A stretch of 64,000 nt of DNA from Chromatiales bacterium. Lineage in GTDB: Bacteria; Pseudomonadota; Gammaproteobacteria; Chromatiales; Chromatiaceae. Under the pieces are notes generated by a model. The model ran no database searches, was not told where the DNA came from, and worked only from the letters and a program-made list of their open reading frames with translations. The DNA is taken from contig JANTHJ010000005.1 of assembly GCA_024762475.1 (NCBI GenBank), forward strand, positions 1-64,000, in the 5' to 3' direction. This document shows positions 17,757 through 26,428 of this stretch, piece after piece. How positions within the stretch are numbered: the stretch's first letter is position 1; the number at the start of each line of letters is the position of its first letter. A program made the translations under genes and the position numbers.

Positions 17757-18316
17757 CAGGCGTGGCCGCTTTCGCTGCTCAACCGGTTGAGATCGACCCC
17801 CAGCAGTTCCGCTGCCGCCTCCCAGCGGCGCGCCGGCGGCAGGGTGAACAGGATGGCCTGATCGGCGGGGGCGCTCAGCCAGCTGTTGTCCAGGATCTCC
17901 TGCTCCAGTTGACCGGGCCCCCAGCCCGCATACCCGAGCGCCACAAGGGCATGTTCCGGGCCTTCTCCGCGAGCCATGGCCTCGAGGATATCCCGTGAGG
18001 TGGTGACGCTGACCTGGTCGTTGATGCGCAGCGTAGAATCCCATTCACTGTCAGAACTGTGCAGCACAAAGCCCCGCTGTTCCTCCACCGGACCCCCGAG
18101 ATAGACCTGTGCCGCCCCCGCGGACGGCTCGTCGACAGGGATCTCCATCTGTTCCAGGACCTCGGCAACATTAATATCGATCGGCCGGTTGATGACCAGG
18201 CCCATGGCCCCGTTCTCATTGTGCTCGCAGATATAGGTGACGGTGTGCGAGAAGTTGGGGTCTGCCAGGTTGGGCATCGCGATCAGCAGGTGATTTGTCA
18301 GGTTGCTCTGTTCCAT
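17756..18316 (-). CDS. algH: YqgE/AlgH (UPF0301) family protein
   Basis: A 186-residue member of the YqgE/AlgH family. Typical segments are LTNHLLIAMPNLADPNFSHT at the N-terminus, the GAMGLVINRP strand, YLGGPVEEQRGFVLHS and ALGYAGWGPGQLEQEI. In Pseudomonas algH was named for an effect on alginate regulation, but the biochemical function is unknown. It is the first gene of the tightly overlapping algH-yqgF-pyrR-pyrB-pyrC' run, 47 bases from the end of tonB. Confidence 0.93.
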   Translation of the reverse strand: MEQSNLTNHLLIAMPNLADPNFSHTVTYICEHNENGAMGLVINRPIDINVAEVLEQMEIPVDEPSAGAAQVYLGGPVEEQRGFVLHSSDSEWDSTLRINDQVSVTTSRDILEAMARGEGPEHALVALGYAGWGPGQLEQEILDNSWLSAPADQAILFTLPPARRWEAAAELLGVDLNRLSSESGHA

Positions 18317-18363
18317 GATCCCAGTATCGGCCGCTTTGGGTATCTCAGCAAGAAAATGCGGGC

Positions 18364-19302
18364 TCAGGGACGCGAAAACAATCGGTTACCGCTGCGGAAC
18401 TGCCAGGTTCGGGTGATGTCCAGGACATCCACGTCCTTGCGGATATCGGGGGGGAAGGGGGCGTAGGGAGCGCCCAGGCGCACAATTCGAATCGCCGCGT
18501 CGTCCAGGATCTTGTGTCCGGAGGATCGAAGCAGGCGGATTTGCTCGATGCTGCCGTCGGCGCGTACTGCCACGTGCAGGATGAGCGAACCGTAAAGGCG
18601 CCGGCGCTTGGCCTCGTCCGGGTAGTTGAGGTTTCCGATGCGCTCCACCTTCTTGCGCCAGGCCTCGAGATAGCTGGCGTACTTGTATTCCTGGGTGCTG
18701 GCGTTGAGCACCTTGCGGCGCTTTTGCATCGAGGCCGCGCGATTGTGGCGATCGAGCTCGGCCGTGAGGCGGTCGATCTCCCGCTGGGTGCTGGCGAGCA
18801 GTTGCGCCACCTTGGGCCGAGGCGTGGTCTGTACCGTGGGTTTTGGCGTGCGCGCAGCCTCCTTCCTCGGCGCCTGGGTGGCGGTTATGACGCGCTTTTT
18901 TTGCGCTGGTTCGGGGCGGGGTGTGCCGGCGCGTACCATTTCGGGCGCCGGTTTGGTCTGCTTGCGCAGGGCCGCGGGGTTCCCGAGCGGGTTACTCGGT
19001 CGGTGCTTGATGATCTTTTCCCCGCCGCCTTCCTGGCTGGCCTGGGCGAGGAAGTCCGGTTTTTCGACCTTGGGTGGCTTCTTTGCCGGTTTCACCAACG
19101 TCAGGTCAAGAGTGCGTTCTGGCGTCGGCGGGTTGTCGCGTGGCAGATCGAAACTGATGCCCAGGAGAATAAAGGCATGCACCGCAATGGCGCCCAGCAG
19201 GGCGAGCCAGAGCGGGTCCCTGGAGATCTTGGTGGGCAGTCGTCCGATCAATTGCAAAGGTGCGTTTCCGGTTCTCTCATCCCTACAGCGGCTTGCTGAC
19301 AT
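18364..19302 (-). CDS. tonB: TonB-family energy transducer (TonB3-like)
   Basis: Periplasm-spanning protein (312 residues) that transmits proton-motive energy to the outer membrane. One N-terminal membrane helix (about 31-53) with the SxxxH-like element AIAVHAFILL is followed by a Pro/Lys-rich spacer, a helical coiled stretch (about 168-200) and a C-terminal TonB domain. That domain has YPDEAKRRRLYGSLILHVAV and ends near residue 305. No ExbB/ExbD pair is adjacent. Position next to gshB and pilG matches P. aeruginosa tonB3, which is needed for twitching motility, so a role in pilus assembly rather than iron uptake is likely. The first 20 bases overlap apbE; the ribosome binding site is weak. 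Confidence 0.85.
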   Translation of the reverse strand: MSASRCRDERTGNAPLQLIGRLPTKISRDPLWLALLGAIAVHAFILLGISFDLPRDNPPTPERTLDLTLVKPAKKPPKVEKPDFLAQASQEGGGEKIIKHRPSNPLGNPAALRKQTKPAPEMVRAGTPRPEPAQKKRVITATQAPRKEAARTPKPTVQTTPRPKVAQLLASTQREIDRLTAELDRHNRAASMQKRRKVLNASTQEYKYASYLEAWRKKVERIGNLNYPDEAKRRRLYGSLILHVAVRADGSIEQIRLLRSSGHKILDDAAIRIVRLGAPYAPFPPDIRKDVDVLDITRTWQFRSGNRLFSRP

Positions 19303-20350
19303 GGATCTTGGGGACGGGTTTCTGCAGTTCGACCCGCTTCTGCATGGCAGGGTTCATGTAGGCCTCGCCTTCGGTATCGATCAGGAGAACGAATTTTATC
19401 CCCATCTGGCGAGCGATTCGGTACCAGTCCTTCGGGCCCGCGACGAACAGCGCCGTGGCGGCGGCGTCCGCGGTGGTGGCATCGGGGTGTAACACGGTGA
19501 CCGAGGCGGTGCCGACCGCGGGGTAACCGGTCCGCGGGTCGATGATGTGGTGAAAGAACTTGCCTTCCCAGGTGAAGTTCCGTTCATAGTTGCCTGAGGT
19601 AAAGACGGACTCGTCTCCAGTGACCGAGAGCAGGGCGAAGATGCCACCGCCGTCGGGATCGCGAATGGCGATGCGCCAGGGATTGCCTGCGCGCGAGCCA
19701 ATTGCGCGCAGGTCCCCGCCGGCATTGACGATGGCATCGGTGATGCCCAATGCCTTGAGCCGTTCGATGGCACGGTCGATGCCGTAACCCTTGCCAATGG
19801 CACCGAAATCCAGTTTCACGGCCGGATTGTCGCAGGAGAGGTGAAAACCATCGAGATGCACATCCCGAATACTGGGATGCTGCCCGACGATTGCCGCGAT
19901 TGCCTCCGCCGAAGGCGGGGCGTGGGGTTTGAGGTCGCTGTTATGAAAGCCCCAGAGTTCGACCAGCTTGCCGATTCCAGGGTCGAACAGGTAATCGCTC
20001 TTGCGCGCCAGATCCTGGGAGATGCGTATCAAGGGCAACACCGACGGCGGTGCTGCGATGGCGCGCCCTGCGGCGATCGCCTGATTGACGCGGCCAAGCG
20101 GACCAGGCTCCCAGGCGTGCCAGGTGCGATGCATGAAGTCGAAGTCTTCCTGCAGGGACTGGTAGGCCTCGCGCGCCTTTTTTTGGTCGACGCCGATGAT
20201 CTCCAGCTCCACCAGGGTGCCGAAGCTGAGCAGGCGGAAATATTGCGACGGGAGCTGGCGAGAGCAGCCGCTGCTTGCCAGCAGGACGAGGGCGGCGGAG
20301 ATAGCAGCGAGGGCCGCTGGTCGGCGGCTGAGAGAGAGGCGGGTGTTCAT
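19283..20350 (-). CDS. apbE: FAD:protein FMN transferase ApbE
   Basis: Lipoprotein that attaches FMN from FAD to Thr residues of target flavoproteins such as NQR, RNF or NosR. The product is 355 residues with a signal peptide ending in a lipobox (LASSGC), placing it on the periplasmic face. The family motifs LDFGAIGKGYGIDRAIE, GGDLRAIG and HIIDPRTGYPA are intact, including residues that bind FAD and Mg. The start overlaps the gshB stop as ATGA. No flavoprotein target is visible in the window; its insertion between gshB and tonB differs from the Pseudomonas order. Confidence 0.94.
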   Translation of the reverse strand: MNTRLSLSRRPAALAAISAALVLLASSGCSRQLPSQYFRLLSFGTLVELEIIGVDQKKAREAYQSLQEDFDFMHRTWHAWEPGPLGRVNQAIAAGRAIAAPPSVLPLIRISQDLARKSDYLFDPGIGKLVELWGFHNSDLKPHAPPSAEAIAAIVGQHPSIRDVHLDGFHLSCDNPAVKLDFGAIGKGYGIDRAIERLKALGITDAIVNAGGDLRAIGSRAGNPWRIAIRDPDGGGIFALLSVTGDESVFTSGNYERNFTWEGKFFHHIIDPRTGYPAVGTASVTVLHPDATTADAAATALFVAGPKDWYRIARQMGIKFVLLIDTEGEAYMNPAMQKRVELQKPVPKIHVSKPL

Positions 20351-21297
20351 ACGGCGAGAATCTGCTCGATACGGTCGAAGAGGGTTCCAGCGATGTTGAG
20401 GGAGTAGAGTCTATCCAGCTCACGGATGCAGGTGGGACTGGTGACATTGATTTCAGTCAGGTAATCGCCGATCACATCCAGTCCGGCGAACAGGATGCCC
20501 ATGTCCCGCAGCATCGGCGTCACTCCCGCAACGATTTCGCGATCGCGATCGCTCAAGGATACGCCGGTTCCCTTTCCTCCGGCCGCGAGATTTCCGCGGG
20601 TTTCTCCCTCGGCAGGGATACGCGCCAGCGCCCAGGGGACCGGTTCACCGTCGATGACCAGGATGCGCTTGTCCCCCTGGGAGATCTCGGGGACGAAGCG
20701 CTGGGCCATGATCAGGTGTTTGCCATGATGAGTCAGCGTCTCGATGATGACGCTCCGGTTCGGATCGTGGGGCCGCACCCGGAAGACGGAGGTTCCACCC
20801 ATGCCTTCCAGCGGCTTGAGGATGGCATCCCCCTGTTCCTCTATGAAGCCATTCAGCTCGTTCGCATCGCACGAGACCAGTACCGGTGGGCAGAATTGGG
20901 GAAAGCGCGTGGCGGCCAGTTTCTCGTTCGCGTTGCGCAGTGCCGCCGGGTGGTTCACCACCAGCGATCCGGCGGCCGCCGGCTGGTCCAGCAGGTAGGT
21001 GGTATAGACGTAGTCGATATCGAACGGCGGATCCTTGCGCATCAGGACCAAGGGGAAGCTGTCGATCGGGCGCGTCCGCGTCTCTCCCAGCGTAAACCAG
21101 CCGCTGTCCTGATCGCGAACCTCCAGTTCGCTCGCGTGCACCAGGCTCCGCCCATCACGCTGCGAGAGTGCGGTCTGTTGGGCATAGGCAAGGGACCACC
21201 CCCGTGCCTGGGCCTCCAACAGCATGGCGAAGGTGCTGTCCTTGTAGGGCTTGATGCCCTCGACGGGATCCATGATAACCAGCAGAGATGGGCTCAT
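20347..21297 (-). CDS. gshB: Glutathione synthetase
   Basis: ATP-grasp enzyme joining gamma-glutamylcysteine and glycine. The product is 316 residues, the family norm. The N-terminal substrate domain begins SLLVIMDPVEGIKPYKDSTF. ATP-grasp signatures follow: DAILKPLEGMGGTSVFR, MAQRFVPEISQGDKRI, and near the end FAGLDVIGDYLTEINVTSPT with metal ligands. The ATG at 21297 is chosen because the protein then begins as known GshB sequences do; the open frame extends 50 codons further without similarity. It heads the gshB-apbE-tonB run. Confidence 0.95.
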   Translation of the reverse strand: MSPSLLVIMDPVEGIKPYKDSTFAMLLEAQARGWSLAYAQQTALSQRDGRSLVHASELEVRDQDSGWFTLGETRTRPIDSFPLVLMRKDPPFDIDYVYTTYLLDQPAAAGSLVVNHPAALRNANEKLAATRFPQFCPPVLVSCDANELNGFIEEQGDAILKPLEGMGGTSVFRVRPHDPNRSVIIETLTHHGKHLIMAQRFVPEISQGDKRILVIDGEPVPWALARIPAEGETRGNLAAGGKGTGVSLSDRDREIVAGVTPMLRDMGILFAGLDVIGDYLTEINVTSPTCIRELDRLYSLNIAGTLFDRIEQILAV

Positions 21298-21647
21298 CGA
21301 CGCGGGGCCTGCATTTGTCGGGGCTGACAAGATACCGGTGCCGGTGCCGCATGGGAAGAAATTACCGCGCACAAGTGGTTTGCCAACAGCGTCACGTTCG
21401 TCTCGATAATTCTTGAGATGCAGGCACTTGCCTGCTATTTTGAGCACGTCGCCTTAACTTCGATCAGTAAAGGCTCATCAACGAAGGCCTGAAAAATCCG
21501 GGCCTTCCGCCGACACCAGGGACGTGCTGGCGTGTTCTGAGGACCCCGGGATGGGCCCGTTCAGAGCTTCCTTCAAGATCGGTCGCAGATTAGGACGATG
21601 GGTATGGTATGGGACAATGCCAGCCCGGCAAGTTACCTGGAGGTTTT
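21298..21647. other. Divergent intergenic region gshB / exported protein
   Basis: About 350 bases between divergent start codons. It must hold promoters for both directions, but no convincing -35/-10 pair was found. A 7-bp inverted repeat with an 11-base loop (21483-21489 with 21501-21507) could form a hairpin. No tRNA or riboswitch motif was recognised. Confidence 0.4.
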
Positions 21648-22082
21648 ATGCATTCGATGGCCACTAGGGCTGCCGCCTGGAGCGCGGGCGTCGGCTCGGG
21701 CCGGTTTCGCAAACGGGGCCTTTTCCTGCTCGGAGGGTGCGCGCTGTGGGTGGCCTCCTCGCCGGCCTTGTCAGCGGACGACTATCTCTCGGAACTGGAC
21801 TCTGAGGCGGCCAAGGTAGAGGCGCGCGGGATCGATCCCTCAGCGGGGAAGGTAGAGGTCGCCACGCCGCCGGTCGGGGAAGCCGCCGCGCCGGTTGTTC
21901 CGGTACGGTCGATCGATCGTGTGGCCTTCGAGGGGCTGCTCAAAAAACACTATCTCGGCACCTACCGCTTCTACAAGAAGCTGCCGGAGCGCAGCCGTGA
22001 AGAAATCTTCGAACAGTACAGGGGCGGGGCGGATATCGGCGTGATTCGAAACAAGATTGTGTCCCGCCTGCTGCAGGACTGA
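21648..22082 (+). CDS. Exported protein of unknown function
   Basis: A 144-residue protein with an N-terminal export signal: a basic stretch (GSGRFRKRG), hydrophobic core LFLLGGCALWVASSPALSA, cleavage after ALSA. The mature part has a Val/Pro/Ala-rich linker and a compact charged C-terminal domain (about 88-144; FEGLLKKHYLGTYRFYKKL, then EEIFEQYRGGADIGVIRNKI) that looks like a small helical domain. The ATG at 21648 is favoured by GGAGG 4 bases upstream; a start at 21609 has none. It precedes an exported rhodanese-like protein and the pilG operon. I do not recognise the family. Confidence 0.72.
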   Translation: MHSMATRAAAWSAGVGSGRFRKRGLFLLGGCALWVASSPALSADDYLSELDSEAAKVEARGIDPSAGKVEVATPPVGEAAAPVVPVRSIDRVAFEGLLKKHYLGTYRFYKKLPERSREEIFEQYRGGADIGVIRNKIVSRLLQD

Positions 22083-22162
22083 GCGGGACGAAGATCCGCG
22101 GGCGCCTGTTAAAGAATCCCCATGATGCGCCGATACGCTGACAAGCGAGAGGTTGGAGAAGT

Positions 22163-22894
22163 ATGAATCGTTCCGGTCGTCCAAATCTTTGGGGCCTCCT
22201 GTTGGCCGCCATGCTGCTTGCCTGCGGGGCCTGGGCAGACCAGTTGACGGTGGGCAAGGATTTCATCCCGCTGAGCAAGGACAAGCCGTACATCTACGTC
22301 ATTCACGATGGGCGTTCGATCCGCGTCCAGCGGGTGCAGGATCCCGACTATCAGCTGAAGGGCTATTTCGCCAGGACGGCGCGCAAGTGCCCGCCCTTCT
22401 GCCTGCAGCCGGTATCTCCGGCACCCGGCGTCCAGACCATTGGGGAGGTGGAGCTGTTCGACTTCATGGAGACCGAGCTGCGTGACGGGACCGGACTGTT
22501 GGTCGACGCGCGCACGCCCGCCTGGCACAAAAGGGGGACTATTCCCGGATCGATCAATATCGCGTTTACCCACCTGACCAAGACCGACGATGCTCCGGAG
22601 ATGCTGGAAGCGCTCGAGCTGTTCGGGGCGAAGGAGCGTGAGGAGCCCGGCCTGGTGGATAGGTGGATGGACAGGCTCGGGCTGAGCGAGGCCCCCGATG
22701 TGACCGGCAAGTGGGACTTTTCCCAGGCCAAGAATCTCGTGCTCTGGTGCAACGGGCCGGAGTGTGGCCAATCACCCCGTGCGATCCGCGGGCTGCTGAA
22801 GGTGGGGTATCCCGCCGACAAGATCCGCTACTATCGCGGTGGCATGCAGATCTGGCAGCTGTGGGGTCTTACCACGGTGGTACCGAATGATTAG
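22163..22894 (+). CDS. Exported rhodanese-like protein with CxxxxC active loop
   Basis: A 243-residue periplasmic protein: signal peptide (about 1-25, ending GAWAD), a 70-residue N-terminal domain with a KCPPFC pair, then a rhodanese domain (about 95-240). The rhodanese features are LLVDARTPAWHKRGTIPGSINI and an active loop LWCNGPECGQSPRAI, with two Cys in the loop instead of one. This resembles the CxxC(W)-type rhodanese-like proteins seen near quinoprotein or sulfur genes. A thiol or persulfide carrier role outside the cytoplasm is plausible, and DsbA (751-1395) could service it; the substrate is unknown. It ends 30 bases before pilG. Confidence 0.82.
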   Translation: MNRSGRPNLWGLLLAAMLLACGAWADQLTVGKDFIPLSKDKPYIYVIHDGRSIRVQRVQDPDYQLKGYFARTARKCPPFCLQPVSPAPGVQTIGEVELFDFMETELRDGTGLLVDARTPAWHKRGTIPGSINIAFTHLTKTDDAPEMLEALELFGAKEREEPGLVDRWMDRLGLSEAPDVTGKWDFSQAKNLVLWCNGPECGQSPRAIRGLLKVGYPADKIRYYRGGMQIWQLWGLTTVVPND

Positions 22895-22924
22895 GGAAGG
22901 CGCCCGCAAGGGCGAGAGAGGGCG

Positions 22925-23329
22925 ATGGTGGCAGAACTAGAAGAGACGCGGTTCGATGGCCTGAAGGTGCTGGTCATCGACGACAGCAAGACCATCCGGC
23001 GCACCGCCGAGACCCTGCTGGCGAAAGCCGGTTGTGAGGTGTTGACGGCAACCGATGGGTTCGAGGCCCTGTCCGTGATCGCCGATAATCGGCCAGACCT
23101 CATTTTTGTCGACATCATGATGCCCCGGCTGGACGGCTACCAGACGTGCGCGCTGATCAAGCACAACGAGATGTTTCGCGACGTCCCGGTGATCATGTTG
23201 TCCAGCAAGGATGGCCTCTTCGATCGGGCGCGTGGCCGCATCGTCGGCTCGGATCAATACCTGACCAAGCCCTTTTCCCGGGACGAACTGCTCGAGGCGG
23301 TCCGCTCCTATGCAAGCAAGGCGGCGTGA
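22925..23329 (+). CDS. pilG: Twitching-motility response regulator PilG
   Basis: Single-domain CheY-like receiver (134 residues) of the Pil-Chp system controlling type IV pilus extension. The acidic pocket is in VLVIDDSKTIRR, the phosphoacceptor Asp in LIFVDIMMPRLDGYQT (near residue 61), and the switch Ser and Lys in VIMLSSKDG and YLTKPF. It opens the pilG-pilH-pilI-pilJ-chpA-chpC cluster and is followed after 4 bases by pilH. The order gshB-(two inserted genes)-pilG mirrors the Pseudomonas locus. Confidence 0.93.
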   Translation: MVAELEETRFDGLKVLVIDDSKTIRRTAETLLAKAGCEVLTATDGFEALSVIADNRPDLIFVDIMMPRLDGYQTCALIKHNEMFRDVPVIMLSSKDGLFDRARGRIVGSDQYLTKPFSRDELLEAVRSYASKAA

Positions 23330-23333
23330 CATT

Positions 23334-23696
23334 ATGGCGAAAGTGCTGGTGGTGGACGATTCACCCACGGAACTGCATCTGTTGACCAAATACCTCGAGG
23401 CAGGCGGACATCAGACCCTGACCGCCGCTGATGGGGAGGAAGGGCTGGCCACTGCCCGCAGCGAGTTACCCGACCTGATTCTCATGGATGTGGTGATGCC
23501 GGGACTCAATGGTTTCCAGGCCACGCGCAAGATCAGCCGCGACCCGGCCACCAGCGGCATCCCGGTCGTGATGATCACCACCAAGGATCAGGATACCGAC
23601 CGCGAGTGGGGTATGCGCCAGGGTGCGCGTGCCTACCTGGTCAAGCCGGTTTCGGAAACGCAGTTGCTCAGTGCCGTAGACGAGGTCCTCGGCTGA
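23334..23696 (+). CDS. pilH: Twitching-motility response regulator PilH
   Basis: Second single-domain CheY-like receiver (120 residues) of the Pil-Chp pathway, linked to pilus retraction or acting as a phosphate sink. Receiver residues are complete: VLVVDDSPTE at the N-terminus, phosphoacceptor in LILMDVVMPGLNGFQ, switch residue in VVMITTKDQ and Lys in YLVKPVSE. The ATG at 23334 is preferred to an in-frame start inside pilG (23310), because it gives the normal AKVLVVDDS opening. Confidence 0.93.
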   Translation: MAKVLVVDDSPTELHLLTKYLEAGGHQTLTAADGEEGLATARSELPDLILMDVVMPGLNGFQATRKISRDPATSGIPVVMITTKDQDTDREWGMRQGARAYLVKPVSETQLLSAVDEVLG

Positions 23697-23700
23697 GACG

Positions 23701-24261
23701 ATGACGACAGGCAGCCCAGAAATACCGACCCCCGGCGAGCTGATGAAAATGCTGGCGGAGATAGAGCAGCGGAGCCAGGCCGGCGGTCTCGGGCTTCCGG
23801 TGATGGAGCAGACAGAGGCGCTGTGGGATGGCCTGGCCTACAGCATCGCCGGTGTGAGGGTGGTGACCGCGATGGACGAGGTGCGGGAAATGCTGCCCTA
23901 CCCGGACCGGTTCACGCGGGTTCCTGGTGTCCAGGAGTGGATGCGTGGGCTGGCTAACGTGCGTGGCAATCTGCTGCCGGTGGTCGACCTGCAGCTGTTT
24001 CTGGGGGCCAAGGCCGTGGTCTCCGGGAAGGCCGCGAGGATGCTTATCGTCCGCATGCGCGGCCTGGAGTGCGGCCTGCTCGTGCCTTCGGTGCAGGGCA
24101 TGCGGCACTTCGAGGAGCAGCACCGTCTGCGCAATGCGCGCATGAAGGGTGTGCTGGGGCAATACGTATTCGATGCCTTCTCGGTTGGGGACGGCGTATG
24201 GCCGGTATTCAGTATGTCTGCCCTGACGGCAGATCCGGCCTTCCGTTCGGCTACCCTGTGA
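23701..24261 (+). CDS. pilI: CheW-like adaptor PilI
   Basis: Scaffold protein (186 residues) that couples the receptor PilJ to the kinase ChpA. The CheW domain (about 30-175) shows EVREMLPYPDRFTRVPGVQEWMRG... split here as MLPYPDRFTRVPGV and the LANVRGNLLPVVDLQLFLG strand pair, typical of CheW. The ATG lies 4 bases past pilH. It is encoded immediately before the receptor gene, as in Pseudomonas. Confidence 0.92.
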   Translation: MTTGSPEIPTPGELMKMLAEIEQRSQAGGLGLPVMEQTEALWDGLAYSIAGVRVVTAMDEVREMLPYPDRFTRVPGVQEWMRGLANVRGNLLPVVDLQLFLGAKAVVSGKAARMLIVRMRGLECGLLVPSVQGMRHFEEQHRLRNARMKGVLGQYVFDAFSVGDGVWPVFSMSALTADPAFRSATL

Positions 24262-24338
24262 GGAGAGATTGAGGTGCCGATCAACAGGCCGTCGCCAGCT
24301 GTGCGATGGCAAGACGATTTCAAGGGACGTCCAGACTG

Positions 24339-26396
24339 ATGAAAAAGAGACCCGCAAAGCCAGGAACGACTGATAAGAGCATCCCGCTGCTGGCGGTGGC
24401 GCTGCTGCTGGCGATTATTGCCACGCTGGCAGCGTTTTTGTTCACCCAGAAGCAGGAAGAACATCAGGAGCAATACCTGCTGAGATCTGCCGAACAGCAG
24501 GTGCTCGGCCAGAAGATCGCCAAATTCTCTCTCGAGGCCATGCGTGGAGACAAGGCCTCCTTCGAAGCCCTGCAGGGGGTGCGCGATCGCTTCTCGCAAC
24601 TGATGGACGAGCTCAAGAATGGCGTGCCTGAGATCGCACTGCCGCCATCACCACCGCAGGTGAAGGCGCCCTTGAGGGCAGTGGAGAGCGCCTGGCTGGA
24701 GCTGCGCTCATACGCGGACGAGATCCTCCGCAATCAGGAGACTATTCTTTCGATCGACGAATTCGTGAAGGTGATCAATGACCTCGTTCCGCAGCTGCAG
24801 GAGAGTTCGGACCAGGTGGTTCGGCAGCTGGTACGCGCCAAGGCGAGTCCCCGCCAGGTATATGTGGCGACTCGCCAGCTGATGCTGGCCCAGCGGATCG
24901 ACAACAATGTCGGCAAGGTGCTCGAGGGCGGCGCCGAGACGGCTGCGGCGATCGATCAGTTTGCCCAGGACGCGGACCTGTTCGGCCGGGTGCTCGACGG
25001 CATGCTCAAGGGTGACGACCGGCTGAATATCGCCAAGGTCGCCGACCCGCAGGGGCGGGAGGCCCTCAAGCAGGTCGTGCTGTTGTTCGCCACGGTCAAC
25101 GACCACGCCGGTGAGATCATCGATGCCACGCCCAAGGTGCTCCCTGCTCTGGAGGCGCGTGCCGAGATCGGACCGGCGTCTGAACGTCTCGACGGTGTGA
25201 CCACCGATCTGGTCAAGGCCTATCGTGGGATCAGCACGGGCACCAGGGTTGGGCCGGTCACCGTGGGACCAACCCTGGTGACAGTGCTCGGTGCACTGTC
25301 GTTGCTGTTGCTCATCCTGCTGGGGGTTGCGCTACTGCGTAGCGCGCGGGCCCGCGAGGCGGAGGCCGAGGCGCAAAACCAGCGCAATCAGGAGGCCATC
25401 CGGCGACTGCTCAACGAGATGGTGGACCTTGCGGACGGAGATCTTACCATCGAGGCCACGGTAACCGAGGACATCACCGGCGCCATCGCAGACTCGGTGA
25501 ACCAGGCGGTGGAGGAGATGCGCAGTCTGGTGGCCACCATCAACGAGACCTCGGTGCAGGTGTCGAGCTCTGCCCAGGAGACCCGGGCCACCGCGATGCA
25601 TCTGTCCGAGGCATCCGAGCACCAGCGGGATCAAATCGTCAATGCCTCCGATATCGTGCGCAAGATGTCGAGCACCATGGACGAAATGGCGACCAAGGCG
25701 AGTCATTCAGTGAGTGTGGCACGTGAGTCCCTCGATATCGCCCATGAGGGCGGGGAGCGGGTGCGGCGCACGATCGAGGGTATGGATCGGATCCGTGACC
25801 AGATCCAGGAGACCTCCAAACGGATCAAGCGCCTGGGTGAATCGTCCCAGGAGATCGGCAATATCGTCGAACTGATCGAGGATATCGCAGACCAGACCAA
25901 TATTCTTGCGCTGAATGCCGCCATGCAGGCGGCCATGGCGGGGGAGTCAGGACGCGGCTTTGCGGTGGTGGCAGACGAGGTGCAGCGCCTGGCCGAACGC
26001 GCGACCAATGCAACCAAGCAGATCGAGGCGCTGGTCAAGACCATCCAGGCGGACACCAACGAGGCGGTCATTTCCATGGAGGCCAGTACCACCGAGGTGG
26101 TCTCCGGCGCGGAGCGCGCGGAGGAGGCAGGCGAGGCGCTGAAGCGTATCGAGGAGGTCTCGCGCCAGATTGCCGAGGAGATCGAACGCATTGCCTCCAG
26201 CGCGATAGCCCAGTCGGATGACGCCAAGTCGATCAACGACACCATGAATGTAATTCAGGAGATCACCGGCCAGACCTCCGAGGGAACGGGGCAGACGGCC
26301 CGATCCATCGAGGCGTTGGCACGCATGGCAGAACAGCTACGCGAGACGGTGGCCCGCTTCAAGCTGCCCCACGACGATGCCTCGCGGGCGGCCTGA
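24339..26396 (+). CDS. pilJ: Pilus chemoreceptor PilJ
   Basis: Methyl-accepting chemotaxis-type receptor of the twitching system (685 residues; close to the known PilJ length). A membrane segment near residues 13-35 and a second near 305-335 bracket a helical periplasmic region. The cytoplasmic part has a HAMP-like stretch and a long signalling helix pair with the hairpin tip [20 protein letters not shown]. The ATG at 24339 starts MKKRPAKPG; the frame is open to 24306. There is no methyltransferase gene after it, unlike the Pseudomonas cluster, so receptor methylation must be done by enzymes encoded elsewhere or not at all. Confidence 0.92.
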   Translation: MKKRPAKPGTTDKSIPLLAVALLLAIIATLAAFLFTQKQEEHQEQYLLRSAEQQVLGQKIAKFSLEAMRGDKASFEALQGVRDRFSQLMDELKNGVPEIALPPSPPQVKAPLRAVESAWLELRSYADEILRNQETILSIDEFVKVINDLVPQLQESSDQVVRQLVRAKASPRQVYVATRQLMLAQRIDNNVGKVLEGGAETAAAIDQFAQDADLFGRVLDGMLKGDDRLNIAKVADPQGREALKQVVLLFATVNDHAGEIIDATPKVLPALEARAEIGPASERLDGVTTDLVKAYRGISTGTRVGPVTVGPTLVTVLGALSLLLLILLGVALLRSARAREAEAEAQNQRNQEAIRRLLNEMVDLADGDLTIEATVTEDITGAIADSVNQAVEEMRSLVATINETSVQVSSSAQETRATAMHLSEASEHQRDQIVNASDIVRKMSSTMDEMATKASHSVSVARESLDIAHEGGERVRRTIEGMDRIRDQIQETSKRIKRLGESSQEIGNIVELIEDIADQTNILALNAAMQAAMAGESGRGFAVVADEVQRLAERATNATKQIEALVKTIQADTNEAVISMEASTTEVVSGAERAEEAGEALKRIEEVSRQIAEEIERIASSAIAQSDDAKSINDTMNVIQEITGQTSEGTGQTARSIEALARMAEQLRETVARFKLPHDDASRAA

Positions 26397-26428
26397 CAGG
26401 AACACGTAAGGATCCGGACGAAGAGCCG

